DNA of 64,000 bases from the NCBI RefSeq assembly GCF_003096995.1, contig NZ_QENU01000008.1:1-64000 (forward strand), in the 5' to 3' direction. Position numbers and translations under genes: made by a program. The notes beneath the pieces were generated by a model. It worked only from the letters and a program-made list of their open reading frames with translations. It ran no database searches and was not told the DNA's origin. Every line of letters begins with the position of its first letter. Position 1 is the stretch's first letter. The DNA comes from Alitibacter langaaensis DSM 22999. GTDB lineage: Bacteria > Pseudomonadota > Gammaproteobacteria > Enterobacterales > Pasteurellaceae. Below, piece after piece: positions 9,776 through 18,402 of this stretch.

Positions 9776-9818
9776 AATGTAGCAAAATCGAAACAGCAAT
9801 TCTGTTAGCTAGGTCACA
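9776..9818 (-). promoter_or_regulatory. dhaK promoter with class II CRP site
   Basis: On the minus strand TGTGACCTAGCTAACA (9803-9818) matches 9 of 10 bases of the CRP half-sites TGTGA-N6-TCACA. TACATT (9776-9781) stands 21 bp downstream, which puts the site centre near -41.5, the class II activator position. No good -35 box is visible, as expected for such promoters. cAMP-CRP control is an inference. Confidence 0.6.
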
Positions 9819-9876
9819 AAATCAGAGATTAATGATAAAATCTCACGCAAATTTGACCGCACTTTAATAGAAACTT

Positions 9877-10329
9877 ATGACAGAAACGCTACAAATTTCC
9901 CCGATCACAGAACGGGATTTCGATGTTCTATTTGAAATTGAGCAAGCCGCTCATTTGGTGCCTTGGAGCATGGGGACGCTGAAAAATAATATGGGAGAAC
10001 GCTATCTCAATTTAAAATTAGAAATGGAGCAGCGTGCTATTGGTTTTGCGATTTGCCAAACCGTGTTAGATGAAGCGACTCTATTTAATCTGGCGATACA
10101 CCCTGATTTTCAAGGAAAAAAATTGGGACAGTATTTACTGGAAGAATTGATGTCACGGCTACGAGAAAAAAGCATTATTACGCTTTGGTTAGAAGTTCGT
10201 GAAAGCAATCAAAATGCGATTAAGCTGTATGAAAAATTGAATTTTAATGAAGTAGATATTCGCAAAAATTACTATCCAAGCCCCGACGGCAAACGAGAAA
10301 ACGCCATTATTATGGCAGCATATTTATAA
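9877..10329 (+). CDS. rimI: Ribosomal protein S18 alanine N-acetyltransferase
   Basis: RimI is a GNAT acetyltransferase that acetylates the N-terminal Ala of S18. The acetyl-CoA loop is seen as HPDFQGKKLGQYLLEEL (motif A, residues about 72-88), with the C-terminal EVRESNQNAIKLYEKLNF typical of RimI. Length 150 (E. coli 148). The ribosome site is weak. In E. coli rimI overlaps holD; no holD is seen upstream here, where dhaK diverges instead. Confidence 0.9.
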   Translation: MTETLQISPITERDFDVLFEIEQAAHLVPWSMGTLKNNMGERYLNLKLEMEQRAIGFAICQTVLDEATLFNLAIHPDFQGKKLGQYLLEELMSRLREKSIITLWLEVRESNQNAIKLYEKLNFNEVDIRKNYYPSPDGKRENAIIMAAYL

Positions 10330-10382
10330 TTTGCTTCATCTTCAGCTGATAATTGGGCGTTTAACAAAAATAAAGATAGCTT

Positions 10383-10407
10383 AAAGCCTTGATTAACAAG
10401 GCTTTTT
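10383..10407. terminator. Bidirectional terminator between rimI and fabA
   Basis: AAAGCCTTG-ATTAA-CAAGGCTTT with T on one side and A on the other, placed between two convergent genes. Confidence 0.75.
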
Positions 10408-10468
10408 AAAGGATTGAACAGCCAGCTGAAATAAGTTTTAACAACTGGCTATGTTCTGAAAACATTAA

Positions 10469-11002
10469 TTAGAATGTTGAAGTATCTTGGAATAGACCCA
10501 CTTTCAAATCTGTTGCCGTATAAATAAGGCGACCATCTACTTCCACTTCGCCATCTGCAAGCCCCATAATCAGTTTACGATTAATTACGCGTTTAAAATG
10601 GATGCGGTAAGTAACTTTTTTCGCGGTTGGTAATACTTGGCCAATAAATTTCACTTCGCCAACACCTAACGCTCTGCCCTTGCCTTCACCGCCTAGCCAG
10701 CCTAGATAAAAGCCAACTAGTTGCCACATTGCATCTAAACCTAAACAACCTGGCATCACAGGGTCACCAATAAAGTGACAATCGAAGAAAAAAAGATCTG
10801 GTTTAATATCTAATTCCGCTTCGACATAGCCTTTACCATACTTACCGCCTGTTTCGTTCATTTCGACAACGCGGTCCATCATTAACATAGTAGGGGCTGG
10901 CAATTGTGGGCCTTTTGGTCCAAAAAGTTCGCCACGGCCTGAAGCTAATAAATCTTCATAAGTGTAAGAACTTTTTTTATTCGGTGTACAAGTGTTTGTC
11001 AC
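10469..11002 (-). CDS. fabA: 3-hydroxydecanoyl-ACP dehydratase/isomerase
   Basis: FabA dehydrates 3-hydroxydecanoyl-ACP and isomerises the product to the cis-3 form, the branch point to unsaturated fatty acids. The hot-dog fold active-site His76 is in [15 protein letters not shown] and Asp90 in GLDAMWQ. The 177-residue length fits. The start codon is GTG (11000-11002), supported by AAGGAG 7 nt upstream. The N-terminus is six residues longer than in E. coli. It follows lonH by 127 nt, the same order as ycbZ-fabA in enterobacteria. Confidence 0.96.
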   Translation of the reverse strand: MTNTCTPNKKSSYTYEDLLASGRGELFGPKGPQLPAPTMLMMDRVVEMNETGGKYGKGYVEAELDIKPDLFFFDCHFIGDPVMPGCLGLDAMWQLVGFYLGWLGGEGKGRALGVGEVKFIGQVLPTAKKVTYRIHFKRVINRKLIMGLADGEVEVDGRLIYTATDLKVGLFQDTSTF

Positions 11003-11129
11003 TTTTACTCTCCTTTGAAATTATTAATATGAGATACTTTACTAGAGCATCGAATGGTTCGCATTCTAGCAAAGTTATAGGAAAATAAAAACAGCTAACA
11101 CTTGTTCGCTGAATTGGTCAAACCAGTTG

Positions 11130-12878
11130 TTATTTTTTGCCAAATAGCATTTGTAACAAATTTAAACGAGGTGGCTCGGCACGCAATTCAATGCGCTGTT
11201 GAATAAGACGGGAAATTGGCTGGTTATCATCTTGATAATCCTTATCTTGCGCCAATAAATCGCGTTGGAATAAAATTTCACAAGCCTGAAATACATCTTC
11301 GACTGCCCAAATAAAAAATTGTTGATTTTTGACCGCACTTACCACCTGTTCGCTCAGGCTTAATTGATGAATCACTGCGGTTGGCACAATAACGCCTTGA
11401 GAACCCGTTAAACCGCGGCGTTCACAAATCGAGAAAAATCCCTCTATTTTGTCATTCACCCCACCAACAGAATGAACCAAGCCAAATTGATCAATCGCCC
11501 CAGTAATTGCAATAGATTGCGGAATAGGTAAATCTGCCAATGCGCTGGTTAGCACACAGAAAGCCGCCAGTGACGCACTATCGCCATCAATTTCGCTATA
11601 AGATTGCTCAAAAACAAGCGATGCGGAAAATGGCAGTTGTGAAGGCAGCTCCAATAAATTCGCCAAACAGCTTTCTGCAATCATCATTCCTTTGCTATGA
11701 ATATTGCCCGCCAGTTCACTTTTGCGATCCACATCAATCACTTCCCCATCGCCATATTGCACAATACAGCTAATGCGCGAAGGTTCGCCAAAGGATAAGG
11801 GCGTGCCAGCATAATCAACAACCGACAAGCCATTAATTTGCCCGATTTCTTCCCCTTCCGTTGGCACATAAATTTGTTCATACAAAATATCGTTGTATGC
11901 CTGTTCGCGCAAGAAACTTTGTTGATATTGCTGTTGGGCAAAAACTTGCTCAAAATCAACCGCACTTAGGCTATTTTTGCCTTGCCATTCTGCGCGTGAA
12001 AACCAGTTTTTTAGGGTTGTGGGAGAAATATTGATTAAATGACGATCTTCACTTTCTCGCACTAATAATTGGTAAAATTTATTCAAGCCTGACAAATCAA
12101 GCGGACAGGGGCTGGCTTGCTGAACATAACTTGCCCATTGATTTTGAGCCTCTGCCGTTTCCAAACTGAAGTAACTTTCAATTTCAGAATAATCTGCTAC
12201 TGAAAATAACTCGGGTTCTAATTCGTTAAATGTGGCTAAATCATTGCGCGAACCTAATAACATAACCTTTAGTGATAACGGATAGCTAGGAATATCGCAA
12301 GGTAAAGGCTTGAAAGGATGTGCAGAATACCAATCAAAGGTTTGAGTGAGCAAAATCTGCTTTAAACGTGGCCATAGCTCAAATTGCTCTAACAATGTTG
12401 CTGCAGATAAAATCAATACCCCACCATTTACTTGATGTACCAACCCTGCATTTAACTGAATATCTTTTGAAGTTGGGTGAATTTGTAAAGAACCAAATAA
12501 TTTAGCTTGGTCAAAATACAGCGCGCTTGCCACCGTTTTCTTCGCCGCAAAGTTATCATCAACGGAATGTGCGGGTTGTACCGAAACCCGAGCAAAAGAA
12601 AAACTGTCAGCCTGCTCAACAAGATACTGCACGCCCTTTACTGTATGAGACTGAGATTGCTGTTTGGCAATAAACGCTTCTAGCAACGGCGCATATTCAT
12701 TTTGGTCATCGGCTTTGAGAACTAATAAAGTGCGGTGCGAATTTTGCAAAAATTGGGTTATTGCCGAACTGGCTCGGGGTTGTAAATCAAAAAATGTGAC
12801 GTTGTCATTTGATATATGATTAATGTCTAAATGAGGAATTAAATTTTGCCAATTCAAAGATTGCTCGGTTAACTTCAC
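11130..12878 (-). CDS. lonH: Lon-family ATP-independent-type protease LonH (YcbZ)
   Basis: The 582-residue product is a Lon-related protease. The C-terminal proteolytic domain carries the catalytic Ser in GDSASLAAF (about residue 433) and the Lys in VNDKIEGFF (about residue 476). The N-terminal half has an AAA-like region without a recognisable Walker A, as in E. coli YcbZ (586 residues). The start is a GTG at 12876-12878 with only a weak ribosome site. Divergent from matP, upstream of fabA. Exact substrates are unknown. Confidence 0.85.
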   Translation of the reverse strand: MKLTEQSLNWQNLIPHLDINHISNDNVTFFDLQPRASSAITQFLQNSHRTLLVLKADDQNEYAPLLEAFIAKQQSQSHTVKGVQYLVEQADSFSFARVSVQPAHSVDDNFAAKKTVASALYFDQAKLFGSLQIHPTSKDIQLNAGLVHQVNGGVLILSAATLLEQFELWPRLKQILLTQTFDWYSAHPFKPLPCDIPSYPLSLKVMLLGSRNDLATFNELEPELFSVADYSEIESYFSLETAEAQNQWASYVQQASPCPLDLSGLNKFYQLLVRESEDRHLINISPTTLKNWFSRAEWQGKNSLSAVDFEQVFAQQQYQQSFLREQAYNDILYEQIYVPTEGEEIGQINGLSVVDYAGTPLSFGEPSRISCIVQYGDGEVIDVDRKSELAGNIHSKGMMIAESCLANLLELPSQLPFSASLVFEQSYSEIDGDSASLAAFCVLTSALADLPIPQSIAITGAIDQFGLVHSVGGVNDKIEGFFSICERRGLTGSQGVIVPTAVIHQLSLSEQVVSAVKNQQFFIWAVEDVFQACEILFQRDLLAQDKDYQDDNQPISRLIQQRIELRAEPPRLNLLQMLFGKK

Positions 12879-12999
12879 GCGGATATTCTCACAGCTAAAA
12901 ATGATTGCTGATTATCGCATACTTTCCAGATTTCACTAGAAATTTTTAGTAAAAAAGCGTATATTAATCGCAGTTACCACGTCACGGAAAATACTAGCG

Positions 13000-13446
13000 A
13001 TGAAATATCAGAAACTTGAAAACCAAGAAGCACAATGGAAATGGCTATATTTGATAAAGAAAAGTCGTGAAGGGGAAAATATCACCCGCTATCCAGAGCG
13101 TAGCTTGCAAGAAGAAAAAACCAAGCAATTAGCGGATAGCCGTAATCACCCCGAACTCATTGAAGCTTGGATAAAAGAAAATATGGCAGAAAATCTTGTT
13201 ATTAAATTGGATCAAGCCATTCGTGCGCGCCGTAAACGTTTTTTCAACGCAGAAAAACGACATACCAAGAAAAAATCTATTGATTTGGAATATAGTGTAT
13301 GGAATCGTCTATCAAAATATTCACGCAAAATGAATATGACCTTGTCTGAAACCATTTCTTATATGATCGATGAGCGTGAAAGCAAAGTGTTGTTTGAAAA
13401 TAAAATGTCCACAATGAAAGCGGGCTTGAAAGATTTATTAAAATAA
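13000..13446 (+). CDS. matP: Macrodomain Ter protein MatP
   Basis: MatP binds matS sites and organises the replication-terminus macrodomain. The 148-residue product (E. coli 150) has the N-terminal four-helix part with YLIKKSREGENITRY near residue 19. The C-terminal ribbon-helix-helix appears as SIDLEYSVWNRLSKYSRK then MTLSETISYMIDE. Its position opposite lonH-fabA is the same as in E. coli. It ends in a hairpin shared with the convergent gene. Confidence 0.92.
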   Translation: MKYQKLENQEAQWKWLYLIKKSREGENITRYPERSLQEEKTKQLADSRNHPELIEAWIKENMAENLVIKLDQAIRARRKRFFNAEKRHTKKKSIDLEYSVWNRLSKYSRKMNMTLSETISYMIDERESKVLFENKMSTMKAGLKDLLK

Positions 13447-13451
13447 CAAAA

Positions 13452-13471
13452 TGGGCGTAATTTTACGCCCA
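13452..13471. terminator. Bidirectional hairpin between matP and the RraB-domain gene
   Basis: TGGGCGTAA and TTACGCCCA form a 9-bp stem with a 2-nt loop or fewer pairs and a larger loop, lying in the 33-bp space between two convergent stops. The flanking T runs are short. Confidence 0.5.
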
Positions 13472-13479
13472 ATTGCTCA

Positions 13480-14256
13480 TCAATTTAATTGTTTTTCTGA
13501 AAACAGTTCATCACATTCCCAGCCAATATATTCGCCCGAACATTGTATCGCCAAGCGTTCAAATTGTTCCACAAATTTAAAAATATCTTGCGTATCTAGC
13601 GTAATTTCCTGCTCTAATTTCACCATAAACATCATTTCTTCATCATTGACTGCAACAGGTTCATCTGTGTATTTTATGACATTAAATGGCACATTATCAT
13701 TTAACCGCATTTTCTCAATAAAGATTTGTAAATGCTCTTTATCTTCAAAATGAAAACGATGCTCAACCAAATAAACATCACTTAAAGTGCGGTTATTTTG
13801 CGCCAACATTTCCAGAATTTCTTCTGTGGCATTCATTTTCATTTCTAATGGCGAAGGCAGTAAAAAATCGAAATACAAATCCCAATCCGCATCTTGCTGA
13901 ATTTCAACATCATCCACTTGCTCAATTTGGCTTAGCACGGTCAGCAACGCCTCGGTATCATGGGTATAAAAATACAATTTTGATTTACCCGCAGACATAA
14001 TGTTGCCAGCATAAATCGTGTCGGGCAAAGCCGAAAGCTGAGTCAATGCTTTAAATGTATGCGTAAGCAAATTTTGATATTCATCTTCGTTAGGCAAACC
14101 CGAGGCATCGTCTGTTTCATAGGGCAAAGAAAATTGCACAACATGCGTCAATTTAGTGTTGGGAAATTGCTCAAATAAACTTAAATTTGCCGAAAAAACG
14201 GCGACATTATCGTTTAATGTAGAACGATAAGTTTGCCAGTTTTGTTCCATATTCAT
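13480..14256 (-). CDS. DUF695 domain fused to an RraB (RNase E inhibitor) domain
   Basis: The 258-residue product has two parts. Residues about 1-125 resemble DUF695 (NWQTYRSTLNDNVAVF, then GKSKLYFYTHD). Residues about 140-258 look like RraB: ATEEILEMLAQN then YLVEHRFHFEDKEHL matches the RraB pattern EELLEDG then YTIEHHLSADDLE, and YIGWECDEL matches the C-terminal YDGWGTYFE. It is strongly acidic, as RraB is. RraB proteins bind and inhibit RNase E. Whether this one does is an inference. The next gene upstream on this strand, xthA, is 8 nt away, so they are probably co-transcribed. Confidence 0.75.
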   Translation of the reverse strand: MNMEQNWQTYRSTLNDNVAVFSANLSLFEQFPNTKLTHVVQFSLPYETDDASGLPNEDEYQNLLTHTFKALTQLSALPDTIYAGNIMSAGKSKLYFYTHDTEALLTVLSQIEQVDDVEIQQDADWDLYFDFLLPSPLEMKMNATEEILEMLAQNNRTLSDVYLVEHRFHFEDKEHLQIFIEKMRLNDNVPFNVIKYTDEPVAVNDEEMMFMVKLEQEITLDTQDIFKFVEQFERLAIQCSGEYIGWECDELFSEKQLN

Positions 14257-14264
14257 GGCATTCC

Positions 14265-15065
14265 TTATTCAAAAGTTGCCCAAATTGGTGCGTGATCGGA
14301 AGGTTTTTCCATCGCGCGAATATCCAAAGCGATCCCCGTATCAACACAGCGAAGTGCTAATTTTTCGTTTGCCAAAATGTGGTCAATGCGCAATCCGCGA
14401 TTGTCATTAAAGCCTTTTGAGCGATAATCAAACCACGAGAATTTGTCATTAACCGTTGGATTTAATTTGCGGAAGGTATCTTGCAAACCGAAATCATATA
14501 AACGCTGATACCATTCACGCTCTTCAGGCAAGAAAGAGCATTTTCCTGTGCGCAACCAACGTTTTCTATTTTCATCGCCAATGCCAATGTCTAAATCCGT
14601 TGGGCTAATATTCATATCGCCCATAATCACTACATTTTCTGAAGGCAAATCCTGCTCTAAATAACGTTGTAAATCGGCATAAAATTTTTCTTTCGCTGGA
14701 AATTTAGTTTCATGATTGCGCGCTTCACCTTGCGGAAAATAACCGTTGATCACCGTTAATGAACCAAATGCGGTATCAAAATCCGCCATAATAATACGGC
14801 GTTGTGCATCTTCACTGTCTGTTGGAAACCCTTTGCGCACCATTTTCGGCTGTTGTTTGCAAAATAAAGCCACACCATAATGCCCTTTCTGCCCATGATG
14901 AAAAACGTGATAGCCTAAATTTTCTACCATTTCATAGGGAAATTGTTCATCTGCCACTTTGATTTCTTGCAAACCTAAAATATCGGGTTGATAGCTTGCG
15001 ACTAATTGTTCTAACTGATGTGGGCGTGCGCGTAATCCATTAATATTAAAAGAAATAATTTTCAT
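14265..15065 (-). CDS. xthA: Exodeoxyribonuclease III
   Basis: XthA is the Mg-dependent AP endonuclease and 3'-5' exonuclease of base-excision repair. Visible motifs: [11 protein letters not shown] (residues 5-15), LGLQEIKV with the metal-binding Glu, [33 protein letters not shown], and the C-terminal [10 protein letters not shown] with the catalytic His. Length 266 (E. coli 268). Divergent from moeA and followed by the DUF695-RraB gene. Confidence 0.96.
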   Translation of the reverse strand: MKIISFNINGLRARPHQLEQLVASYQPDILGLQEIKVADEQFPYEMVENLGYHVFHHGQKGHYGVALFCKQQPKMVRKGFPTDSEDAQRRIIMADFDTAFGSLTVINGYFPQGEARNHETKFPAKEKFYADLQRYLEQDLPSENVVIMGDMNISPTDLDIGIGDENRKRWLRTGKCSFLPEEREWYQRLYDFGLQDTFRKLNPTVNDKFSWFDYRSKGFNDNRGLRIDHILANEKLALRCVDTGIALDIRAMEKPSDHAPIWATFE

Positions 15066-15255
15066 AGACTGTTTATTTTTATCCAGATTGTTTAATCGTT
15101 ATTAAAATTTAATAGGCTATTATACTTATTTTGCTGAATTTTACTAAATTTGATTAGAATTTTGACCGCACTTTTGTGCTAAAATTAACGCAAATTTGAG
15201 GCTCATTCATCGCTGATGATGCCATTTATAACAATGATTACAACAAGGATAAATT

Positions 15256-16467
15256 ATGCTCACGATTGAACAGGCATTAGAGCAAATGCTTGCCGCACTT
15301 CCCGCTCCAACTCAAACTGAACAACTTTCTATTCATCAAGCCGCTCATCGTATCTGCGCCGAAGATATTATTTCCCCTATAAATGTCCCTTCGTTCGATA
15401 ATTCAGCGATGGATGGCTATGCGGTGCGTTTAAAAGATTTAGAACAATCGCTCACCCTTTCCGTGGCGGGTAAATCCTTTGCGGGCAATCCGTTTTCAGA
15501 TGAATGGCAGCCCTTAAGTGCGGTCAGAATTATGACGGGCGCAATGATTCCAGAAGGCGCTGATGCGGTGGTAATGCAAGAAGAAGTCACGCTCAACGCC
15601 GATGGCAGCGTGACTTTTGCCGCACTGCCAAAGCTCAACCAAAACATTCGCCGCATTGGTGAAGATGTAAAACAAGGCGATGTGGTCTTGCATAAAGGTT
15701 CACCGCTTAATGCGGTTTCTTTGCCGTTATTGGCTTCTCTTGGGATCGCCAATGTAGCCGTTTATCCGCGTTTAAAAGTCGCTGTTTTGTCCACAGGGGA
15801 TGAACTTGTTCCCGTTGGTGAGCCATTAGCACAAGGGCAAATTTATGATACAAACCGTTTTGCCGTAAAATTAATGTTAGAAAAATTACATTGTGAAGTC
15901 TTAGATTTCGGTATCCTGCCCGATCACCCCGAACAGTTTGAACAAGCGTTTATTAAAGCGCAAGCTCAAGCTGATTTAGTGATCACCAGCGGCGGTGTTT
16001 CTGTTGGCGAAGCGGATTTCACCAAAAATGTGCTCGAAAAAGTCGGCACGGTCAATTTCTGGAAATTAGCCATTAAACCCGGCAAACCTTTCGCCTTTGG
16101 TAAACTCGAAAATGCGTGGTTCTGCGGTTTGCCTGGTAACCCAGTTTCGGCTTTAGTAACGTTTTATCAACTCGTTCAACCAGTGATTGCAAAACTCTCT
16201 GGCAGCATATATCAGCGCCCGCAGCCACTTCCTGCGATTGCGACAACCAATATGAAAAAATCGGCTGGACGTTTGGATTTTCAACGCGGTTTTTATCATC
16301 TAAACCAACAAGGACAAATTGAAGTGCAACCCGTAGGATTCCAAGGCTCACACTTGTTCAGCGCCTTTGTTAAAGCCAACTGTTTTATCGTATTAGAAAA
16401 AGATCGCGGCAATGTGAATGCAGGTGAAACCGTCACCATTGAGCCTTTTAACCACTTACTTTCATAA
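15256..16467 (+). CDS. moeA: Molybdopterin molybdenumtransferase MoeA
   Basis: MoeA inserts molybdate into adenylated molybdopterin. The 403-residue product shows SFDNSAMDGYAVR (residues about 48-60), RIMTGAMIPEGADAVVMQE, the MoaB-like GDELV ... DTN block near 178-196, and TSGGVSVGEADF near 245. AAGGAT precedes the ATG. First gene of a run of five (moeA, moeB 9 nt on, xseB 43 nt, ispA 5 nt, dxs 9 nt). Confidence 0.96.
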   Translation: MLTIEQALEQMLAALPAPTQTEQLSIHQAAHRICAEDIISPINVPSFDNSAMDGYAVRLKDLEQSLTLSVAGKSFAGNPFSDEWQPLSAVRIMTGAMIPEGADAVVMQEEVTLNADGSVTFAALPKLNQNIRRIGEDVKQGDVVLHKGSPLNAVSLPLLASLGIANVAVYPRLKVAVLSTGDELVPVGEPLAQGQIYDTNRFAVKLMLEKLHCEVLDFGILPDHPEQFEQAFIKAQAQADLVITSGGVSVGEADFTKNVLEKVGTVNFWKLAIKPGKPFAFGKLENAWFCGLPGNPVSALVTFYQLVQPVIAKLSGSIYQRPQPLPAIATTNMKKSAGRLDFQRGFYHLNQQGQIEVQPVGFQGSHLFSAFVKANCFIVLEKDRGNVNAGETVTIEPFNHLLS

Positions 16468-16476
16468 CAAATCACT

Positions 16477-17202
16477 ATGGCAGAATTAAGTTATCAGGAA
16501 GAATTGCGTTATAACCGCCAAATTATTATGAAAGCGGTGGATTTTGACGGGCAAGAAAAATTGAAAGACAGCAATATGCTGATTGTTGGCTTAGGCGGTT
16601 TAGGCTGTGCGGCAAGCCAATATTTAGCCGCTGCTGGCGTTGGGCATTTGACGCTACTCGATTTTGATACGGTGTCATTATCAAATCTACAACGCCAAGT
16701 TTTGCATAATGACAGCCGCTTAGATATGCCGAAAGTGGAATCTGCTAAACTTTCCCTAACGAGTTTAAATCCACACATCACAATTGAAACCATCAATGGG
16801 TTATTAAGCGAAGAAAAATTAGCGGAAATCGTACCGCACTTTGATGTTATTTTAGACTGCACCGACAATGTGGAAATTCGTAATCAACTTGATCGTTGCT
16901 GTGAGCAAGCTAAAGTGCCTTTAATCTCTGGGGCAGCAATACGTTTTGAAGGGCAAATTTCAGTTTTCACTTACGAACCGCACACCCCAACTTATCGAAA
17001 CCTGAGCCAATTATTTAGTGAAAACGCGTTGAGCTGTGTGGAAGCAGGCGTTATTTCGCCGATTGTAGGCATTGTGGGTTCGATTCAGGCTTTAGAAGCC
17101 ATCAAAGTGCGGTTAAAAATTGGCAAGAATTTGTGTGGTCGATTATTGATGATCGATGGCTTAAATATGGCAATTCGTGAAATTAAATTGCCGTCTGCGT
17201 AA
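16477..17202 (+). CDS. moeB: Molybdopterin-synthase adenylyltransferase MoeB, zinc cysteines missing
   Basis: MoeB adenylates the C-terminus of MoaD. The 241-residue protein has the E1-like nucleotide site GLGGLGCAASQYLAAAGVG (residues 29-47), the catalytic-face Arg region NLQRQ and the DCTDN motif. E. coli MoeB binds structural zinc through two CxxC pairs. Here the first pair is replaced (EPHTPTYRNLSQ, no Cys) and the protein ends at LPSA, before the second pair. The central Cys in LSCVEAG is kept. Family assignment is firm and the loss of the zinc site is directly seen. Confidence 0.93.
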   Translation: MAELSYQEELRYNRQIIMKAVDFDGQEKLKDSNMLIVGLGGLGCAASQYLAAAGVGHLTLLDFDTVSLSNLQRQVLHNDSRLDMPKVESAKLSLTSLNPHITIETINGLLSEEKLAEIVPHFDVILDCTDNVEIRNQLDRCCEQAKVPLISGAAIRFEGQISVFTYEPHTPTYRNLSQLFSENALSCVEAGVISPIVGIVGSIQALEAIKVRLKIGKNLCGRLLMIDGLNMAIREIKLPSA

Positions 17203-17245
17203 ATTCCAGTACAATACGTAAATTATTTATTTAGAAGAGAAAATT

Positions 17246-17482
17246 ATGGCTCGCAAACCCGTCGAATTAGACTTTGAAACAACACTCGCTCAACTTGAGG
17301 CGATTGTCTCGCAATTAGAAAATGGGGATTTACCTTTAGAAGAGGCGTTAAAAGAATTTGAAAACGGCGTAAAACTTGCCAAATTAGGGCAAGAACGCTT
17401 ACAGCAAGCGGAACAACGCATTCAAATTTTATTACAAAAAAGCGATGACGCCCCATTGGCAGATTATCAACCTGATGCATAA
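17246..17482 (+). CDS. xseB: Exodeoxyribonuclease VII small subunit
   Basis: The 78-residue XseB binds XseA in a filament-like complex that degrades single-stranded [29 protein letters not shown] is cited by its core [11 protein letters not shown] (residues 26-36), then FENGVKL, both family signatures. It is placed directly before ispA and dxs, as in E. coli. Confidence 0.95.
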   Translation: MARKPVELDFETTLAQLEAIVSQLENGDLPLEEALKEFENGVKLAKLGQERLQQAEQRIQILLQKSDDAPLADYQPDA

Positions 17483-17487
17483 TACTT

Positions 17488-18393
17488 ATGAATTACGATT
17501 TTTCTCAAGATTTAAAGCAAGTACAAAATCGCATTAATCATTTTATGTTGGCGCAATTTGAACACATTGATAGCCAACCCTCGCCATTGGTCGAAGCAAT
17601 GAAATATGGACTTTTGCTAGGCGGCAAACGCATTCGGCCTTTTTTGGTATATGCCACTGGGGAAATGCTCGGGACTGATGCCAATACGCTGGATTATGCA
17701 GCGGCGGCGATTGAATGCATTCACGCTTATTCACTAATTCACGATGATTTACCTGCGATGGATAATGATGAATTACGCCGCGGACAGCCGACTTGCCATA
17801 TCGCTTTTGACCACGCAACCGCCATTCTAGCGGGCGATGCATTGCAAGCTTTTGCTTTTGAATTGCTCACAAAATCTTCAGAAAAATCGACCACACTTTC
17901 TGCTCAACAACAATTAAAATTAGTACAAACCCTTAGCCAAGCTTCTGGAGTAAACGGAATGTGTCTTGGTCAAAGTTTAGATTTGATTTCAGAACATAAA
18001 CAAGTCAGCTTAACAGAACTAGAACGCATTCATCGCAATAAAACAGGCGCATTACTTTCTGCCGCTGTGATGATGGGATTTCTCTGCTCTCCGTATTTTA
18101 ACGATAAAAACTTAGCACAAAAACTTGCGGCGTACTCAAATGCTATCGGACTTGCCTTTCAAGTGCAAGACGACATTTTAGATATTGAAGGCAATCAAGC
18201 AGAAATTGGCAAACCTGTTGGCTCTGATTTAGATTTAGACAAAAGCACCTATCCCAAATTACTTGGCTTAGAAGGTGCTAAACAAAAAGCACAAGAACTT
18301 TATCAAAGTGCGGTCAAAATTTTAGATGAAATTGAGTTTGATACCACGGTATTACGCGCATTAGCAGAATTTATTATTCAACGAAAAAATTAG
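17488..18393 (+). CDS. ispA: Farnesyl diphosphate synthase
   Basis: IspA condenses two IPP with DMAPP to make FPP. The two Asp-rich motifs are present: DDLPAMDNDELRRG (first, about residues 88-101) and DDILD (second, about 227-231). GGKRIRPFL and the KTGAL motif are also there. Length 301 (E. coli 299). The gene starts 5 nt after xseB and is followed by dxs, the first enzyme of the MEP pathway, so both ends of the pathway share a transcript. Confidence 0.96.
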   Translation: MNYDFSQDLKQVQNRINHFMLAQFEHIDSQPSPLVEAMKYGLLLGGKRIRPFLVYATGEMLGTDANTLDYAAAAIECIHAYSLIHDDLPAMDNDELRRGQPTCHIAFDHATAILAGDALQAFAFELLTKSSEKSTTLSAQQQLKLVQTLSQASGVNGMCLGQSLDLISEHKQVSLTELERIHRNKTGALLSAAVMMGFLCSPYFNDKNLAQKLAAYSNAIGLAFQVQDDILDIEGNQAEIGKPVGSDLDLDKSTYPKLLGLEGAKQKAQELYQSAVKILDEIEFDTTVLRALAEFIIQRKN

Positions 18394-18402
18394 TTTAGCT
18401 AT

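Noticed and set aside
15066..15255. Possible molybdenum-cofactor riboswitch before moeA
   Set aside because: The region is AT-rich, with no conserved multi-stem pattern that I could recognise.
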